From Actinoalloteichus_B caeruleus (lineage in GTDB: Bacteria; Actinomycetota; Actinomycetes; Mycobacteriales; Pseudonocardiaceae), in NCBI RefSeq assembly GCF_000718005.1, contig NZ_JODV01000003.1: 64,000 bases of DNA. The stretch is one strand, 5' to 3'. The position numbers were made by a program, and so were the translations under genes. The notes beneath the pieces are model-generated. The model had not been told where the DNA came from. It did no database searches and worked only from the letters and a program-made list of their open reading frames with translations. The stretch's first letter is position 1. Each line of letters starts with the position of its first letter. Positions 8,499 through 17,706 of the stretch are shown here, one piece after another.

Positions 8499-9314
8499 GT
8501 GAATGACCAGCGGGCGGGGTCACCCGCCGACCCGACCGAGCCGGTGCGACCCGTGCTGCGGCTCAGCGGCGTCAACAAGAGTTTCGGGCCGGTGCACGTC
8601 CTCCACGACGTCGACCTCGCCGTGCGCCCCGGTGAGGTGACGGCGCTGGTCGGCGACAACGGAGCGGGGAAGTCCACCCTCGTCAAGTGCATCGCCGGCA
8701 TCCACCCGGTGGACGGTGGGAGCATCCACTTCGACGGGGAGCCCGTCCGCATCACCAGCCCGAAGGACGCGGCGGACCTCGGCATCGAGGTCGTCTACCA
8801 GGACCTGGCGCTCGCCGACAACCTCGACATCGTGCAGAACATGTTCCTGGGACGCGAACGCACCAGGGGCGGTCTGCTGGACGAGACGGACATGGAGCGG
8901 GCGGCCAGGGACACCCTCGCCTCGCTGTCGGTCCGCACCGTGGCCTCGGTGCGGACCCCCGTCTCCGCCCTCTCCGGCGGGCAGCGCCAGACGGTCGCGA
9001 TCGCCAAGGCCGTCCTGTGGAACAGCAGGGTCGTCCTCCTCGACGAGCCCACCGCCGCACTCGGCGTCGCCCAGACCAGGCAGGTCCTCGACCTCGTCCG
9101 GCGGCTCGCCGAACGCGGCCTGGGGGTGGTGCTCATCAGCCACAACATGAACGACGTGTTCGAGGTCGCCGACCGGATCGCGACCCTCTACCTCGGCCGG
9201 CTCGTCGCCGAACTCCCCACCCGCGACACCACCCATGCCCAGGTGGTGGAGCTCATCACCGCCGGCCGGTCCGGCGACCTCGGGCTTCCCCGAGCGGAGA
9301 ACGTCGCGCTCTGA
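8499..9314 (+). CDS. xylG: Sugar ABC transporter ATP-binding protein (single ABC domain)
   Basis: A 271-residue ABC ATPase with Walker A GDNGAGKST, Q-loop YQDLAL, signature LSGGQRQ, Walker B VVLLDEPTAAL and switch His in LISHNM. Enterobacterial XylG has two fused ABC domains (about 500 residues); this one has a single domain and would work as a homodimer, as in actinomycete systems I know. I prefer GTG at 8499 because GGAGGAGG lies just upstream; a GTG at 8484 lies within that site. It follows xylF by 32 bases and precedes the permease by about 40-80 bases. Confidence 0.88.
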   Translation: MNDQRAGSPADPTEPVRPVLRLSGVNKSFGPVHVLHDVDLAVRPGEVTALVGDNGAGKSTLVKCIAGIHPVDGGSIHFDGEPVRITSPKDAADLGIEVVYQDLALADNLDIVQNMFLGRERTRGGLLDETDMERAARDTLASLSVRTVASVRTPVSALSGGQRQTVAIAKAVLWNSRVVLLDEPTAALGVAQTRQVLDLVRRLAERGLGVVLISHNMNDVFEVADRIATLYLGRLVAELPTRDTTHAQVVELITAGRSGDLGLPRAENVAL

Positions 9315-9356
9315 ACCCGACGACCCCCCCACCAGTTCCGATGCCCAGGGGCTCCG

Positions 9357-10826
9357 GTGACCTCGGGCAGCCTCACCCAGCCCGCGAGGACGGCCATGAC
9401 CCAGCTCTCCCCGAACTCCTCCTCCGGTGAGGAGCGAACGGAACCCACCGACGGGTTCGCCATCGACACCACCCGCCGCACCACCCGGGAGGCGCTCGGC
9501 GACTACGTGGCCCGGCTGCGTGGCGGGCAGCTGGGCGCGCTGCCGGCGCTCCTCGGCCTGCTCACCCTCTTCGTCGTGTTCACGGTCCTCTCCGATCGCT
9601 TCCTCACCCTGGGCAACCTCGCGAACCTGCTGGGCCAGGGCGCGGGGATCGTCGTCATCGCCATGGGCCTCGTCTTCGTGCTGCTGCTCGGCGACATCGA
9701 CCTCTCCGCCGGCACGGCCTCCGGGGTGGCCGCGTCCGTGCTCGCCCTGCACCTGGTGAACAACGGCAACCTCCTCGGGGCGATGGGCACCGCGGTCTTC
9801 CTGCTCTTCTGCGGCGCCATCGTCCTCGCCGTCGTCCTGGCCCTGATGGCCAGGTTGTGGATCGGCGCGGGCCTGGCGACCCTGGGGCTGCTGCTCGTGG
9901 TGCTGGGTGTCCCGGCCAACCCGTGGCTGGAGATCCTGCTGGCCGTGTGCGTCGGTACGGCCATCGGGTGCCTGACCGGTTTCCTGGTAGCCCGGGTCGG
10001 GATACCCGCGTTCGTGGTGACGCTCGCCCTGTTCCTGGCCTGGGGCGGGGTCGTCCTCCAGTTCGTCGGCGTCGGCGGGACGCTGGGACTGCGGGACGAC
10101 GTGCTCTTCGCCGTCGCCAACGGCAGCCTTCCCGTGTGGGGCAGCTGGCTGTTCGCGCTGGTCGCCGTCCTCGGCTACGTCGCGCTCGGGTGGGGACGTC
10201 ACCTGCGCCAGGTGCGGGCCGGGGTCGTCACCGCGCCAACCCCGCTCGTGCTGGGCAAGCTGGGGGCGGTGGTCCTGCTGGCCCTGGTGGGCACCTGGCT
10301 GCTCACCCTGAACCGTTCGCCCAACGACCAGACCGTTATCGCCGGCGTCCCCTACGTGGTGCCGATCGTCCTGGTCCTGCTCGTCCTGGGGACCCTCGTC
10401 CTGGACCGCACCCGCTACGGCCGTCACATCTACGCCGTGGGCGGGAACCGGGAGGCGGCCAGGCGCGCCGGGATCGACGTCGTGAAGATCCGGATGAGCG
10501 TCTTCGTCGTGTGCTCCACCGTCGCCGCCATCGGCGCGGTGATCTACTCCTCGAAGGTGGGGTCGGTGGACCCCCAGGCCGGAGGCGGGAACACCCTCCT
10601 CTTCGCCGTCGGAGCGGCCGTCATCGGGGGCACCTCCCTGTTCGGAGGTCGCGGCCGGCTGCGGGACGCCGTCATCGGCGGCACCGTGATCGCCACCATC
10701 GACAACGGGCTAGGTCTCCTGGGGCAGCCGGCGGCCGTCGTGTCGATCGTCACCGGGGTCGTCCTGCTCCTCGCCGCCAGCGTCGACGCCGTCTCCCGCC
10801 GCCGGGCGGCGGCGGTCGGGCGCTGA
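9357..10826 (+). CDS. xylH: Sugar ABC transporter permease (xylose type)
   Basis: A 489-residue BPD_transp_2 family permease with about 12 hydrophobic spans, larger than the 300-350 residues of ribose permeases but right for XylH. The signature region IVVIAMGLVFVLLLGDIDLS and the conserved cytoplasmic loop GRHIYAVGGNREAARRAGI are present. The start is uncertain: GTG at 9357 (preceded by CAGGGG) or ATG at 9396 (preceded by GAGGACGG); the first 13 residues are not conserved-looking. It is the last gene of the transporter operon and is followed by a long hairpin. Confidence 0.85.
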   Translation: MTSGSLTQPARTAMTQLSPNSSSGEERTEPTDGFAIDTTRRTTREALGDYVARLRGGQLGALPALLGLLTLFVVFTVLSDRFLTLGNLANLLGQGAGIVVIAMGLVFVLLLGDIDLSAGTASGVAASVLALHLVNNGNLLGAMGTAVFLLFCGAIVLAVVLALMARLWIGAGLATLGLLLVVLGVPANPWLEILLAVCVGTAIGCLTGFLVARVGIPAFVVTLALFLAWGGVVLQFVGVGGTLGLRDDVLFAVANGSLPVWGSWLFALVAVLGYVALGWGRHLRQVRAGVVTAPTPLVLGKLGAVVLLALVGTWLLTLNRSPNDQTVIAGVPYVVPIVLVLLVLGTLVLDRTRYGRHIYAVGGNREAARRAGIDVVKIRMSVFVVCSTVAAIGAVIYSSKVGSVDPQAGGGNTLLFAVGAAVIGGTSLFGGRGRLRDAVIGGTVIATIDNGLGLLGQPAAVVSIVTGVVLLLAASVDAVSRRRAAAVGR

Positions 10827-10884
10827 GGGGAGCCAGCCGCCAACACGGCGGGTCCCCCGCCGCCCACACCACGCCACACACGCG

Positions 10885-10921
10885 GAAGCGGGTGGTCGGG
10901 AACTTCCCGGCCACCCGCTTC
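10885..10921. terminator. Long terminator hairpin after the sugar-transport operon
   Basis: An 18 bp inverted repeat, 10885-10902 and 10904-10921, with a single G-U wobble and practically no loop, beginning GAAGCGGGTGG and ending CCACCCGCTTC. It separates xylH from the convergent DUF7455 gene and can serve both. Confidence 0.75.
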
Positions 10922-10974
10922 GCGGGTCTCACTGACGTCGTGGTGGTGCGTCTCGAGGCTGTCCGCCCAGATGA

Positions 10975-11151
10975 TCAGCTCTGGAGGTCGGCAGCCAGCT
11001 CACGGAGTCTCGCCTCGTGCTCACGGGCGTGGTGAGCGCAGAAGAGGAGTTCTCCACCGGAAGGGAGTACGGCACGAACCTTCGCGGCGGCCCCGCAGCG
11101 GTCGCAGCGGTCTGAAGCGCGGAGCTCGGGGCGGGTGAGCGTTCCGGTCAT
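10975..11151 (-). CDS. DUF7455-type small zinc-ribbon-like protein
   Basis: A 58-residue protein: MTGTLTRPELRASDRCDRCG, then a short strand-rich segment and FCAHHAREHEARLRELA. The CxxC pair (RCDRCG) and the later CAHH give a plausible Cys2-Cys-His zinc site. Very similar small proteins are encoded next to the principal sigma-factor gene in many actinomycetes, and sigA lies 2.3 kb away here. ATG at 11151 gives the conserved N-terminus; the frame upstream to 11217 is not protein-like. Function unknown; a zinc-binding partner of RNA or RNA polymerase would be speculation. Confidence 0.8.
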   Translation of the reverse strand: MTGTLTRPELRASDRCDRCGAAAKVRAVLPSGGELLFCAHHAREHEARLRELAADLQS

Positions 11152-11452
11152 CTTCCATCTCCCTCCGTCCCGGGGCCGGGGTATCCGACACCGTTGGGGC
11201 CTACCACGGTCCACCATCGTCCGGTCGAGGACCGGGCCGCGGTGTTCCGCGGTACCACTCTTTCAGACGTTCGAGCATCCGTCAGTGTTCCCGGTCCGAG
11301 TCGCGAGCCTCGTCACGCCCAACCACCCGGTTGCAGCAGTCGTCCCGACCCGGACGTCCCATCGGAGTACCGACGGCGACGGTGCCGTCCCCGCCCGTCC
11401 TCATCCCCTGGGTACCCCACCGGCGCGACACCCGCACAGGCACCATGGGGCG

Positions 11453-12331
11453 GTGTCGTTCCTGAGCCGATCACGTCCGCTCACCCCGCCGCCGGCGCCC
11501 GCGCTGTTCGTCGCGGGAGGGCTCTCCATGTACGTGGGGGCCGCGATCGCCGTCTGGCTGTTCGAGGAGATCTCCCCCTGGGCGGTGGCCTGGTTACGGG
11601 TGGTGGGAGCGGCGCTGGTGCTGCTGGCCTGGCGGCGTCCGGGACGGGAGGCGTGGCGGGGCCGCCGTCTGCTGCTGGCCGGGCTGTTCGGGACGGCGAC
11701 CGCGTTGATGAACATCGCCTTCTACGAGGCGATCGCCCGGCTCCCGATGGGCACGGCGGTGGCCGTGGAGTTCATGGGGCCGGTGGTGGTCGCGGCGCTG
11801 GGGACGAGGACCCGGCGCGACGTGGGCGCGCTGGGCCTGGCGGTGCTCGGTGTGCTGCTCATCGCGGACGTCCGCCTGAGCGGCAGTCCCCTCGGCGTGC
11901 TCTTCGCCCTGCTGGCGGCGGCGTTCTGGGCGGCGTACATCGTGCTGGGCAAGCGGGTCGCCACCGGGGGCAACGGCTTCGACGACATGGCGGTGGGCTT
12001 CACCGTCGCGGCGGTGCTGCTCAGCCCGCTCGCGGTGGGCACCGGGCCGGTGTGGGGCTCACCGAGGCTGCTGGTGCTGGCCGTCGGGGTGGGGGTGCTC
12101 TCGACGCTGGTGCCGTACCTGCTGGACCAGATCGTCCTGCGCAGGGTCGGTCAGGCGCGGTTCGCGCTGCTGCTGGCGCTCCTGCCGGTCACCGCGACGG
12201 TGACCGGCCTCGTCGTGCTCGCCCAGGTGCCCGCACCGCTGGAGGCCGTCGGGATCCTCTGCGTGGTGGGAGCGGTGGCGCTGCGCACCCGGGACGACAA
12301 GCCGGCCGGCCCGCCACCCGAACCCGGCTGA
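11453..12331 (+). CDS. EamA-family (RhtA-like) exporter
   Basis: A 292-residue drug/metabolite transporter with ten hydrophobic spans arranged as two EamA repeats (AWLRVVGAALVLLAWR in the first, AAAFWAAYIVLGKRVA in the second). It resembles RhtA, an inner-membrane exporter of homoserine, threonine and related amino acids. I place the start at GTG 11453, preceded by ATGGGGC, since the upstream frame is not protein-like. One leucine codon (11594-11596) is TTA, rare in such genomes. The gene stands alone and converges on the SDR gene across a hairpin. Confidence 0.85.
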   Translation: MSFLSRSRPLTPPPAPALFVAGGLSMYVGAAIAVWLFEEISPWAVAWLRVVGAALVLLAWRRPGREAWRGRRLLLAGLFGTATALMNIAFYEAIARLPMGTAVAVEFMGPVVVAALGTRTRRDVGALGLAVLGVLLIADVRLSGSPLGVLFALLAAAFWAAYIVLGKRVATGGNGFDDMAVGFTVAAVLLSPLAVGTGPVWGSPRLLVLAVGVGVLSTLVPYLLDQIVLRRVGQARFALLLALLPVTATVTGLVVLAQVPAPLEAVGILCVVGAVALRTRDDKPAGPPPEPG

Positions 12332-12357
12332 CCGGGCGCCACCCGAGGTGTGGAAGC

Positions 12358-12388
12358 GGTCTCGCGCCCCTGGCGGCCGCGCGAGACC
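12358..12388. terminator. Terminator hairpin between EamA and SDR genes
   Basis: Perfect 10 bp stem GGTCTCGCGC / GCGCGAGACC with an 11-base loop, between convergent genes. Confidence 0.7.
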
Positions 12389-12447
12389 CGAGCGAGTCTC
12401 CAGCGGGCCCGCCAGCGGCGCCGAGGGAGGCTGGCCGCCCGGGCCCG

Positions 12448-13197
12448 TCAGTTGCCCCCAGCGACCCGCAGGACCGCCCCGCTGGCGTAGCTGGCTCCGG
12501 GTGAGAGGAACCAGCTGATCGCGTGCGCGATCTCCTCGGGCTGCCCGGCGCGGCCCAGCGGGATGCGTGTCGCCACCCTGGTCGCGCGGTCCGGGTCCCC
12601 CGACGAGGCGTGGATCTCGGTGTGCACGGTCCCGGGCGCCACCGCGTTCACGCGGATGCCCTCGGCGGCGACCTCCTTGGCCAGCCCCACCGTCATCGCG
12701 TCCACCGCGGCCTTGCTCGCCGCGTAGTGCACGTACTCGCCCGGGCTCCCCAGAGTGGCCGCCGCCGAGGACACGTTCACGATCACCCCGCCCCCGCCGC
12801 CCCGTGAGGTGGACATCGCGCGGACGGCCCGGCGGGCGCACAACAGGTAGCCGATCACCCCGACCTCGACGACCGACCGGAGGTCCGAGGTGTCGGAGTC
12901 GGCGAGCGGACCCAGCCTGCTGGTGATCGCGGCGTTGTTCACCAGGCCCGTCACCGGGCCCAACCGCTCCGAGGCCACCTCGAAGAGGCGGTCGACGGCG
13001 TCCTCGTCCGCGATGTCGACCGCGCAGGCGACCGCCCGTCCTCCGGCGGCCACGACGTCGGCCACGACCCGGTCGGCGGCGTCCCGATCCCGCCGGTACC
13101 CCACGACGAGGTGATGACCCTCGGCGCCGAGCAGGCGGGCCGTCGCGGCCCCGATGCCTCGGGAACCACCAGTGATGACCGTCACATTTCGCCTCAT
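12448..13197 (-). CDS. Short-chain dehydrogenase/reductase (SDR)
   Basis: A 249-residue classical SDR. The NAD(P)-binding motif TGGSRGIG is at residues 8-15, the NNAA motif at about 87, the catalytic Ser in VNVSSAA at about 140 and the YxxxK motif YAASK at about 154-158. The residues after the first strand (VVGYRRDRDAAD) include Arg-Arg, suggesting NADPH preference. Substrate is unknown. ATG at 13197 fits the family start; GGAGG lies ten bases upstream. No operon partner is adjacent. Confidence 0.88.
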   Translation of the reverse strand: MRRNVTVITGGSRGIGAATARLLGAEGHHLVVGYRRDRDAADRVVADVVAAGGRAVACAVDIADEDAVDRLFEVASERLGPVTGLVNNAAITSRLGPLADSDTSDLRSVVEVGVIGYLLCARRAVRAMSTSRGGGGGVIVNVSSAAATLGSPGEYVHYAASKAAVDAMTVGLAKEVAAEGIRVNAVAPGTVHTEIHASSGDPDRATRVATRIPLGRAGQPEEIAHAISWFLSPGASYASGAVLRVAGGN

Positions 13198-13384
13198 GTC
13201 CCGCCATCCTCCCCACGTCGGCCCAGGCGGCCGCCGAGGAGGGATGCTAGTCGGTGGGAGGGCTGGTCGGGAGGGCGCGAACAGGGCAGGGCAACCAGGT
13301 GGGAGGACGAGTGCCACCGCGCACCCGCCACTGTTCCCGACCCCGGACGGCATGGGCCTGGTTCACCGGGGAGGCGCGGGGACG

Positions 13385-13423
13385 CGCGAACGGGCGCCTC
13401 CACAGGGGAGACGCCCGTTCGCG
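13385..13423. terminator. Terminator of the sigA gene
   Basis: A 12 bp perfect stem CGCGAACGGGCG / CGCCCGTTCGCG around a 15-base loop, 27 bases after the sigA stop codon. Confidence 0.75.
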
Positions 13424-13450
13424 TCGTCGTACCGCCGGGGCCGGCTCGGC

Positions 13451-14806
13451 TCAGTCCAGGTAGTCCCGCAGGACCTGGGAGCGAGAGGGGTGGCGGAGCT
13501 TCGACATCGTCTTGGACTCGATCTGCCGAATCCGTTCCCTGGTCACGCCGTACACCTGGCCGATCTCGTCCAGGGTGCGCGGCTGGCCGTCGGTGAGCCC
13601 GAAGCGGAGCCGCACGACGCCGGCCTCCCGCTCGGACAGGGTGGCCAGCACTGACTGGAGCTGGTCCTGGAGAAGGGTGAACGACACGGCGTCCACCGCC
13701 ACCACGGCCTCCGAGTCCTCGATGAAGTCACCGAGCTGGGAGTCGCCCTCGTCACCGATCGTCTGGTCGAGCGAGATGGGCTCCCGGGCGTACTGCTGGA
13801 TCTCCAGCACCTTCTCCGGGGTGATGTCCATCTCCTTCGCGAGCTCCTCGGGAGTGGGCTCGCGGCCCAGGTCCTGGAGCAGCTCACGCTGGATGCGACC
13901 GAGCTTGTTGATGACCTCCACCATGTGGACCGGAATCCGGATGGTCCTCGCCTGGTCGGCCATCGCACGGGTGATGGCCTGGCGGATCCACCAGGTCGCG
14001 TAGGTGGAGAACTTGTAGCCCTTGGTGTAGTCGAACTTCTCGACGGCGCGGATCAGGCCGAGGTTGCCCTCCTGGATGAGGTCCAGGAACGCCATGCCGC
14101 GGCCCGTGTAGCGCTTGGCCAGGCTGACCACGAGTCGGAGGTTCGCCTCCAGCAGGTGGCTCTTGGCCCGCTCGCCGTCCCGGACGATCCACCGCAGGTC
14201 CCGGCCGAGCTGGGGGGAGAGCTTCTCGCCCTCGTCCTCGGCCTTGCGGACGCGTTCGGCGGCGTAGAGACCCGCCTCGATCCGCTTGGCGAGCTCCACC
14301 TCCTCCTCGGCGTTGAGCAGGGCCACCTTGCCGATCTGCTTCAGGTAGGCCCGGACGGAGTCGGCCGACGCGGTCAGCTCCGCGTCCTTGCGCGCCTGGC
14401 GGAGCGCCTCCGACTCCTCCTCGTCCCAGACGAAGTCGCCACTAGCCTTGGCGGCTTCCTCCTCCTGCGTGTCCGTCTCGGCCAGCGTCTCCTCGGTCAG
14501 GTCGACCGCGACGTCGGCGAGGTCGTCGGAACCGGGGGCGGCGGCCTCCAGCTCCACCGCCTCGTCCAACTCGAGGCCCTTCTTGGCCTTGGTCTGAGAC
14601 TTGCCCGCCGTGCCCTTCTCGCTCTTCCTGCCCCGGCCCTTGGCCGCCGGCTTCTTGGCGGAGGTCTTCCGCGGCGAGGCCGGTTTCTTCGCGGGTGTCT
14701 CTGCGTCAAGTTTGGCGGCCGCCTGAGCCGGGGTGGCCGTCGTCGACTTGGCGCCGCCCGCGGCGACGGAGCTGGAGCGTCGGGTTGCTGTGTTTGCGGC
14801 TGCCAC
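13451..14806 (-). CDS. sigA: Principal RNA polymerase sigma factor (SigA/HrdB, group 1)
   Basis: A 451-residue primary sigma factor. The N-terminal 150 residues are Lys/Ala-rich then acidic (region 1.1-like extension typical of actinomycetes). Region 1.2 starts at DSVRAYLKQIGKVALLNAEE; region 2 carries the -10 recognition helix YKFSTYATWWIRQAITRA; region 3 has IPVHMVEVINKLGRIQREL; region 4.2 has TLDEIGQVYGVTRERIRQIE. I place the start at GTG 14806, with AAAGGG seven bases upstream. It heads the conserved sigA block and is divergent in context from nothing nearby; its promoter probably uses TACAAT at 14925-14930. Confidence 0.95.
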   Translation of the reverse strand: MAAANTATRRSSSVAAGGAKSTTATPAQAAAKLDAETPAKKPASPRKTSAKKPAAKGRGRKSEKGTAGKSQTKAKKGLELDEAVELEAAAPGSDDLADVAVDLTEETLAETDTQEEEAAKASGDFVWDEEESEALRQARKDAELTASADSVRAYLKQIGKVALLNAEEEVELAKRIEAGLYAAERVRKAEDEGEKLSPQLGRDLRWIVRDGERAKSHLLEANLRLVVSLAKRYTGRGMAFLDLIQEGNLGLIRAVEKFDYTKGYKFSTYATWWIRQAITRAMADQARTIRIPVHMVEVINKLGRIQRELLQDLGREPTPEELAKEMDITPEKVLEIQQYAREPISLDQTIGDEGDSQLGDFIEDSEAVVAVDAVSFTLLQDQLQSVLATLSEREAGVVRLRFGLTDGQPRTLDEIGQVYGVTRERIRQIESKTMSKLRHPSRSQVLRDYLD

Positions 14807-14924
14807 GTACGCCCTTTCGCGACGATCGATCACGGCAAGCCGCAGGTCGCACACCTCGGCCGCCACGTGTTCGGGGAATTACCCGCCAGCCGATTTGGTC
14901 GATTGATCGGAGGGGGCGCGTTCC

Positions 14925-14930
14925 ATTGTA
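14925..14930 (-). promoter_or_regulatory. -10 box TACAAT upstream of sigA
   Basis: On the minus strand TACAAT (one mismatch to TATAAT) lies about 120 bases before the sigA start, in a locally AT-richer stretch. No convincing -35 is visible at 17 bases. Confidence 0.4.
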
Positions 14931-15091
14931 ACGACAGCCCGTGGGTGCGAACCCCCCGCGAGGCCCTCTCGGGGGAACGATCTCACCGGTACCGGCGTTC
15001 CCCGCCCGAGTGCGACGTGCCGCCCATCCCCGGCGGGTACCCGGCCGCCGCCCGGGGTTCACCCTGGTCAGCGGCCGGTGCGCCCCGTTCC

Positions 15092-15853
15092 TCATGTGCT
15101 CCCGACGGCCCGCGCGGCCGCGGCGGCACCGACGATCCCGGCGTCGTTGCGCAGCTTGGCCGCCACGATCTCCGTCCTGATGTCCAGGAGTGGGAGCCAT
15201 TTGTCGGCCTTCTTGCTGACACCGCCGCCCGCGATGATGAGGTCCGGCCAGAACGCTCGTTCGAGCGCGTGGACGTACCGGTTGACCCGGACCACCCACT
15301 CCTCCCACGACAGCTTCTCGTCGTCCTTCACCGACGCCGCCGCCCGGCTCTCCGCGTCGTGACCGTCCACCTCCAGGTGACCCAGCTCGGAGTTGGGGAT
15401 CAGCTTGCCGTCGAGGAACATCGCGCTGCCGATCCCGGTGCCGAAGGTGAGGACGACCACCAGCCCGCCACGGCCGGCGCCGGCCCCGTAGGTCATCTCG
15501 GCGGTGCCGGCGGCATCCGCGTCGTTGAGCACCACGACATCCTCGCGGCGGCGTCCCAACCTTTCCGCGAACAGGTTCTGAGCGTCGGTGCCGATCCACG
15601 CGTCGTCGACGTTGGCCGCGGTGTGCGCGACGCCCTGGCTCATCACGCAGGGCAGGGTGACGCCCACCGCTCCGTCCCACCCGAAGGACTTGGTGATCTC
15701 GGCCACGACGTCGGCGACCGCGTCGGGCCTGGAGGGTTGGGGGGTGGGAATACGCACCCGGTCGGCGGCGAGCTCTCCGGCCCCCAGATCGACCAGGCTC
15801 CCCTTGATGCCGGAACCGCCAATGTCGATGCCGAAGCCCCGGGTAGCGCCCAT
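15092..15853 (-). CDS. ppgK: Polyphosphate glucokinase
   Basis: A 253-residue ROK-family kinase that phosphorylates glucose using polyphosphate or ATP. Phosphate-binding motifs are GIDIGGSGIKGSLVD at the N-terminus and VVLTFGTGIGSAMF around residue 125; ELGHLEVDGHDAE contains the catalytic-site Glu/His region. Length and position next to sigA match mycobacterial ppgK. ATG at 15853 is preceded by GGAAGGA. It is divergent from suhB, which starts 125 bases away. Confidence 0.92.
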   Translation of the reverse strand: MGATRGFGIDIGGSGIKGSLVDLGAGELAADRVRIPTPQPSRPDAVADVVAEITKSFGWDGAVGVTLPCVMSQGVAHTAANVDDAWIGTDAQNLFAERLGRRREDVVVLNDADAAGTAEMTYGAGAGRGGLVVVLTFGTGIGSAMFLDGKLIPNSELGHLEVDGHDAESRAAASVKDDEKLSWEEWVVRVNRYVHALERAFWPDLIIAGGGVSKKADKWLPLLDIRTEIVAAKLRNDAGIVGAAAAARAVGST

Positions 15854-15977
15854 CCCGTGGTCCTTCCTACTCGATTCAGCTAATGGTGTGCAGAACCATA
15901 GGTCATCCCGGTGGGAAAGCGTGAGCTGTGTTACCCGCGCGATGGTCGGGACTCCCACCCTGTGATCCGATGGACGG

Positions 15978-16874
15978 GTGGCAGCAGACAAGTCGACGTC
16001 CCCCCTGTCCTCCCGACCCGCGCTCGCCGGTGAGGAGGTGGCCGAACTCCGTTCGACGGCGGTGGCGCTCGCCCGTGAGGCGGCCGAGCTGGTACGGGAA
16101 CGCCGGGGCTCGTTGGGGGACTACCAGGGCGGTGTCGACACCAAGAGCACGAGGACGGACGTCGTCACCGAGGCCGACCACGCGGCGGAGAGGCTGATCC
16201 GCCAGCGCCTCGCCGAGCTCCGGCCAGGGGACGCGGTCCTCGGCGAGGAGGGCGGCGGGGAGGAGGAGGCCGGGCCGGACGCCCCCCGTTGGGTCGTCGA
16301 CCCGATCGACGGGACGGTGAACTACCTGTACGGCTACCCCTGGTACGGCGTCTCCGTGGCCGTCCAGTACGGCGGCACGTCGGTGGCGGGCGCGGTGGTC
16401 GAACCGGCGAGCGGGCGGGTGTGGAGCGCGGGGCAGGGCCTGGGGGCGACGCTGGACGACATGCCCCTCTCGGTGTCGGACCGGAGGGAGCTGGACACGA
16501 CCCTGGTTGCGACCGGGTTCGCCTACGACCCAGCCCGCCGGAGCCGGCAGGCGTCCGCGGTCAGCTCGCTGCTGGGGGTGGTCCGGGACGTGCGCCGGGC
16601 CGGAGCGGCGTCACTGGACCTCTGCGCGGTCGCCGCCGGGTGGGTGGACGCCTACGCGGAGCACGGGCTGCACCGGTGGGACTGGGCAGCCGGTGCCCTG
16701 ATCGCGGCCGAGGCTGGCGCCGTCGTCCGACTGCCGGGGTCGGAGCCCGGCGTGGCGGCCGACCTGGGCGGCTCTCCCGGGAGCCACGGGAGTGACCTCA
16801 CGTTCGTCGCCGCCCCCGGCATCGCGGACGCGCTCTGGTCCGCGTTGCCGGGGGCGGGCTTCGGATCCGTCTGA
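15978..16874 (+). CDS. suhB: Inositol monophosphatase family protein
   Basis: A 298-residue Mg2+-dependent phosphatase of the IMPase family. Metal-binding motifs: VLGEEGGG (first Glu pair), WVVDPIDGTVNYLYG (DPIDGT) and HRWDWAAGALIAAEAG (WDxAAG) near residue 235. In actinomycetes it supplies myo-inositol for phosphatidylinositol and mycothiol or acts on related phosphates. GTG at 15978 is the best start. No Shine-Dalgarno sequence is evident. Synteny with ppgK and cei supports the assignment. Confidence 0.9.
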   Translation: MAADKSTSPLSSRPALAGEEVAELRSTAVALAREAAELVRERRGSLGDYQGGVDTKSTRTDVVTEADHAAERLIRQRLAELRPGDAVLGEEGGGEEEAGPDAPRWVVDPIDGTVNYLYGYPWYGVSVAVQYGGTSVAGAVVEPASGRVWSAGQGLGATLDDMPLSVSDRRELDTTLVATGFAYDPARRSRQASAVSSLLGVVRDVRRAGAASLDLCAVAAGWVDAYAEHGLHRWDWAAGALIAAEAGAVVRLPGSEPGVAADLGGSPGSHGSDLTFVAAPGIADALWSALPGAGFGSV

Positions 16875-16926
16875 GGGAGTGGTCGGCGCGGCCCCCGGGG
16901 CGGCGCGGGCGGCGACCCCGGAGGGG

Positions 16927-17646
16927 TCAGCAGCTCACGTCCCGGGCGGCCGCCAGCATCTCCTCGTCGAGGGCGGGGCCGGCGGTGTCGCCACCGTCGG
17001 ACTGCTGGCCGCCCTGCTGGCTCGGCTGGTCGGTTCCCCAGGCCGCCAGTTGCTCCAGGATCTCCTTGGCGGCCGCGTTCGGTTTGACCTCGTCGAACTT
17101 GGAGCCGAGCGCGAGCGCGATCGTCGCCTCCTGCCGCTGGTCGCTGACCAGCTCAGCGCAGGGAACCGCCAGGCTCAGGGTCCTGGCCATCGCCGCGCTG
17201 TTCGGTCCGAACCGGATCTGGCCGTGGCAGTCCATGTCCTGGTCGGCGTACACGGGGTCGTTGTTCGGCCGGTAGGCCTGTTCGAACTCCAGCGCCGACA
17301 GTTCCTCGGCGATCATCGTCGCCTGGCCTCGGACGCCGTTGGCGTTCAGCACCGTCACCATCACCTGGGAGGGCGGGGCCGGGTCGGTGCGGTCCAGCGC
17401 GTCCCTCGGCATCGCCTCACCGGGCTCCGGTGGCGGTTCCTCGTCCGGGGCGGTGGTGCGCACCGAGGGCGGCGAGCACCTCGTGGCTTCCTCGATGGTC
17501 TCGATGTTGTCGAAGACGCCGGTCCACACCCAGCCGGCCACGCCCCCCAGCACGGCGATCAGGATTAACGCCGGTAGGGGCTTGCGGCGCCGGTACCTCG
17601 GCACGGTGTTCTGTGGTGTTCCTTTCCGGGCACCCACGTCCTGCAA
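16927..17646 (-). CDS. cei: Envelope integrity protein Cei (LytR C-terminal domain)
   Basis: A 239-residue protein with a basic cytoplasmic N-terminus (RYRRRKPLP), one membrane span (ALILIAVLGGVAGWVWTGVF, about 27-46) and an extracytoplasmic LytR_C domain starting at about 90 (VMVTVLNANGVRGQA...). Three or four Cys residues (C58, C141, C164, C239) lie outside the membrane and could form disulfides. This matches the mycobacterial envelope-integrity protein encoded between suhB and DUF4193. It converges with suhB. Confidence 0.85.
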   Translation of the reverse strand: MQDVGARKGTPQNTVPRYRRRKPLPALILIAVLGGVAGWVWTGVFDNIETIEEATRCSPPSVRTTAPDEEPPPEPGEAMPRDALDRTDPAPPSQVMVTVLNANGVRGQATMIAEELSALEFEQAYRPNNDPVYADQDMDCHGQIRFGPNSAAMARTLSLAVPCAELVSDQRQEATIALALGSKFDEVKPNAAAKEILEQLAAWGTDQPSQQGGQQSDGGDTAGPALDEEMLAAARDVSC

Positions 17647-17678
17647 GCCTCCCCCGACTCAAGCTTTGGATGACCCGG

Positions 17679-17706
17679 TTGACAGCCGGGCAGGTTGTTT
17701 TAGCCT
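17679..17706 (+). promoter_or_regulatory. Strong sigma-70-type promoter with no obvious gene
   Basis: A perfect -35 TTGACA (17679-17684), a 16-base spacer, then TAGCCT (17701-17706). The nearest confident plus-strand gene starts 530 bases away. Confidence 0.5.
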
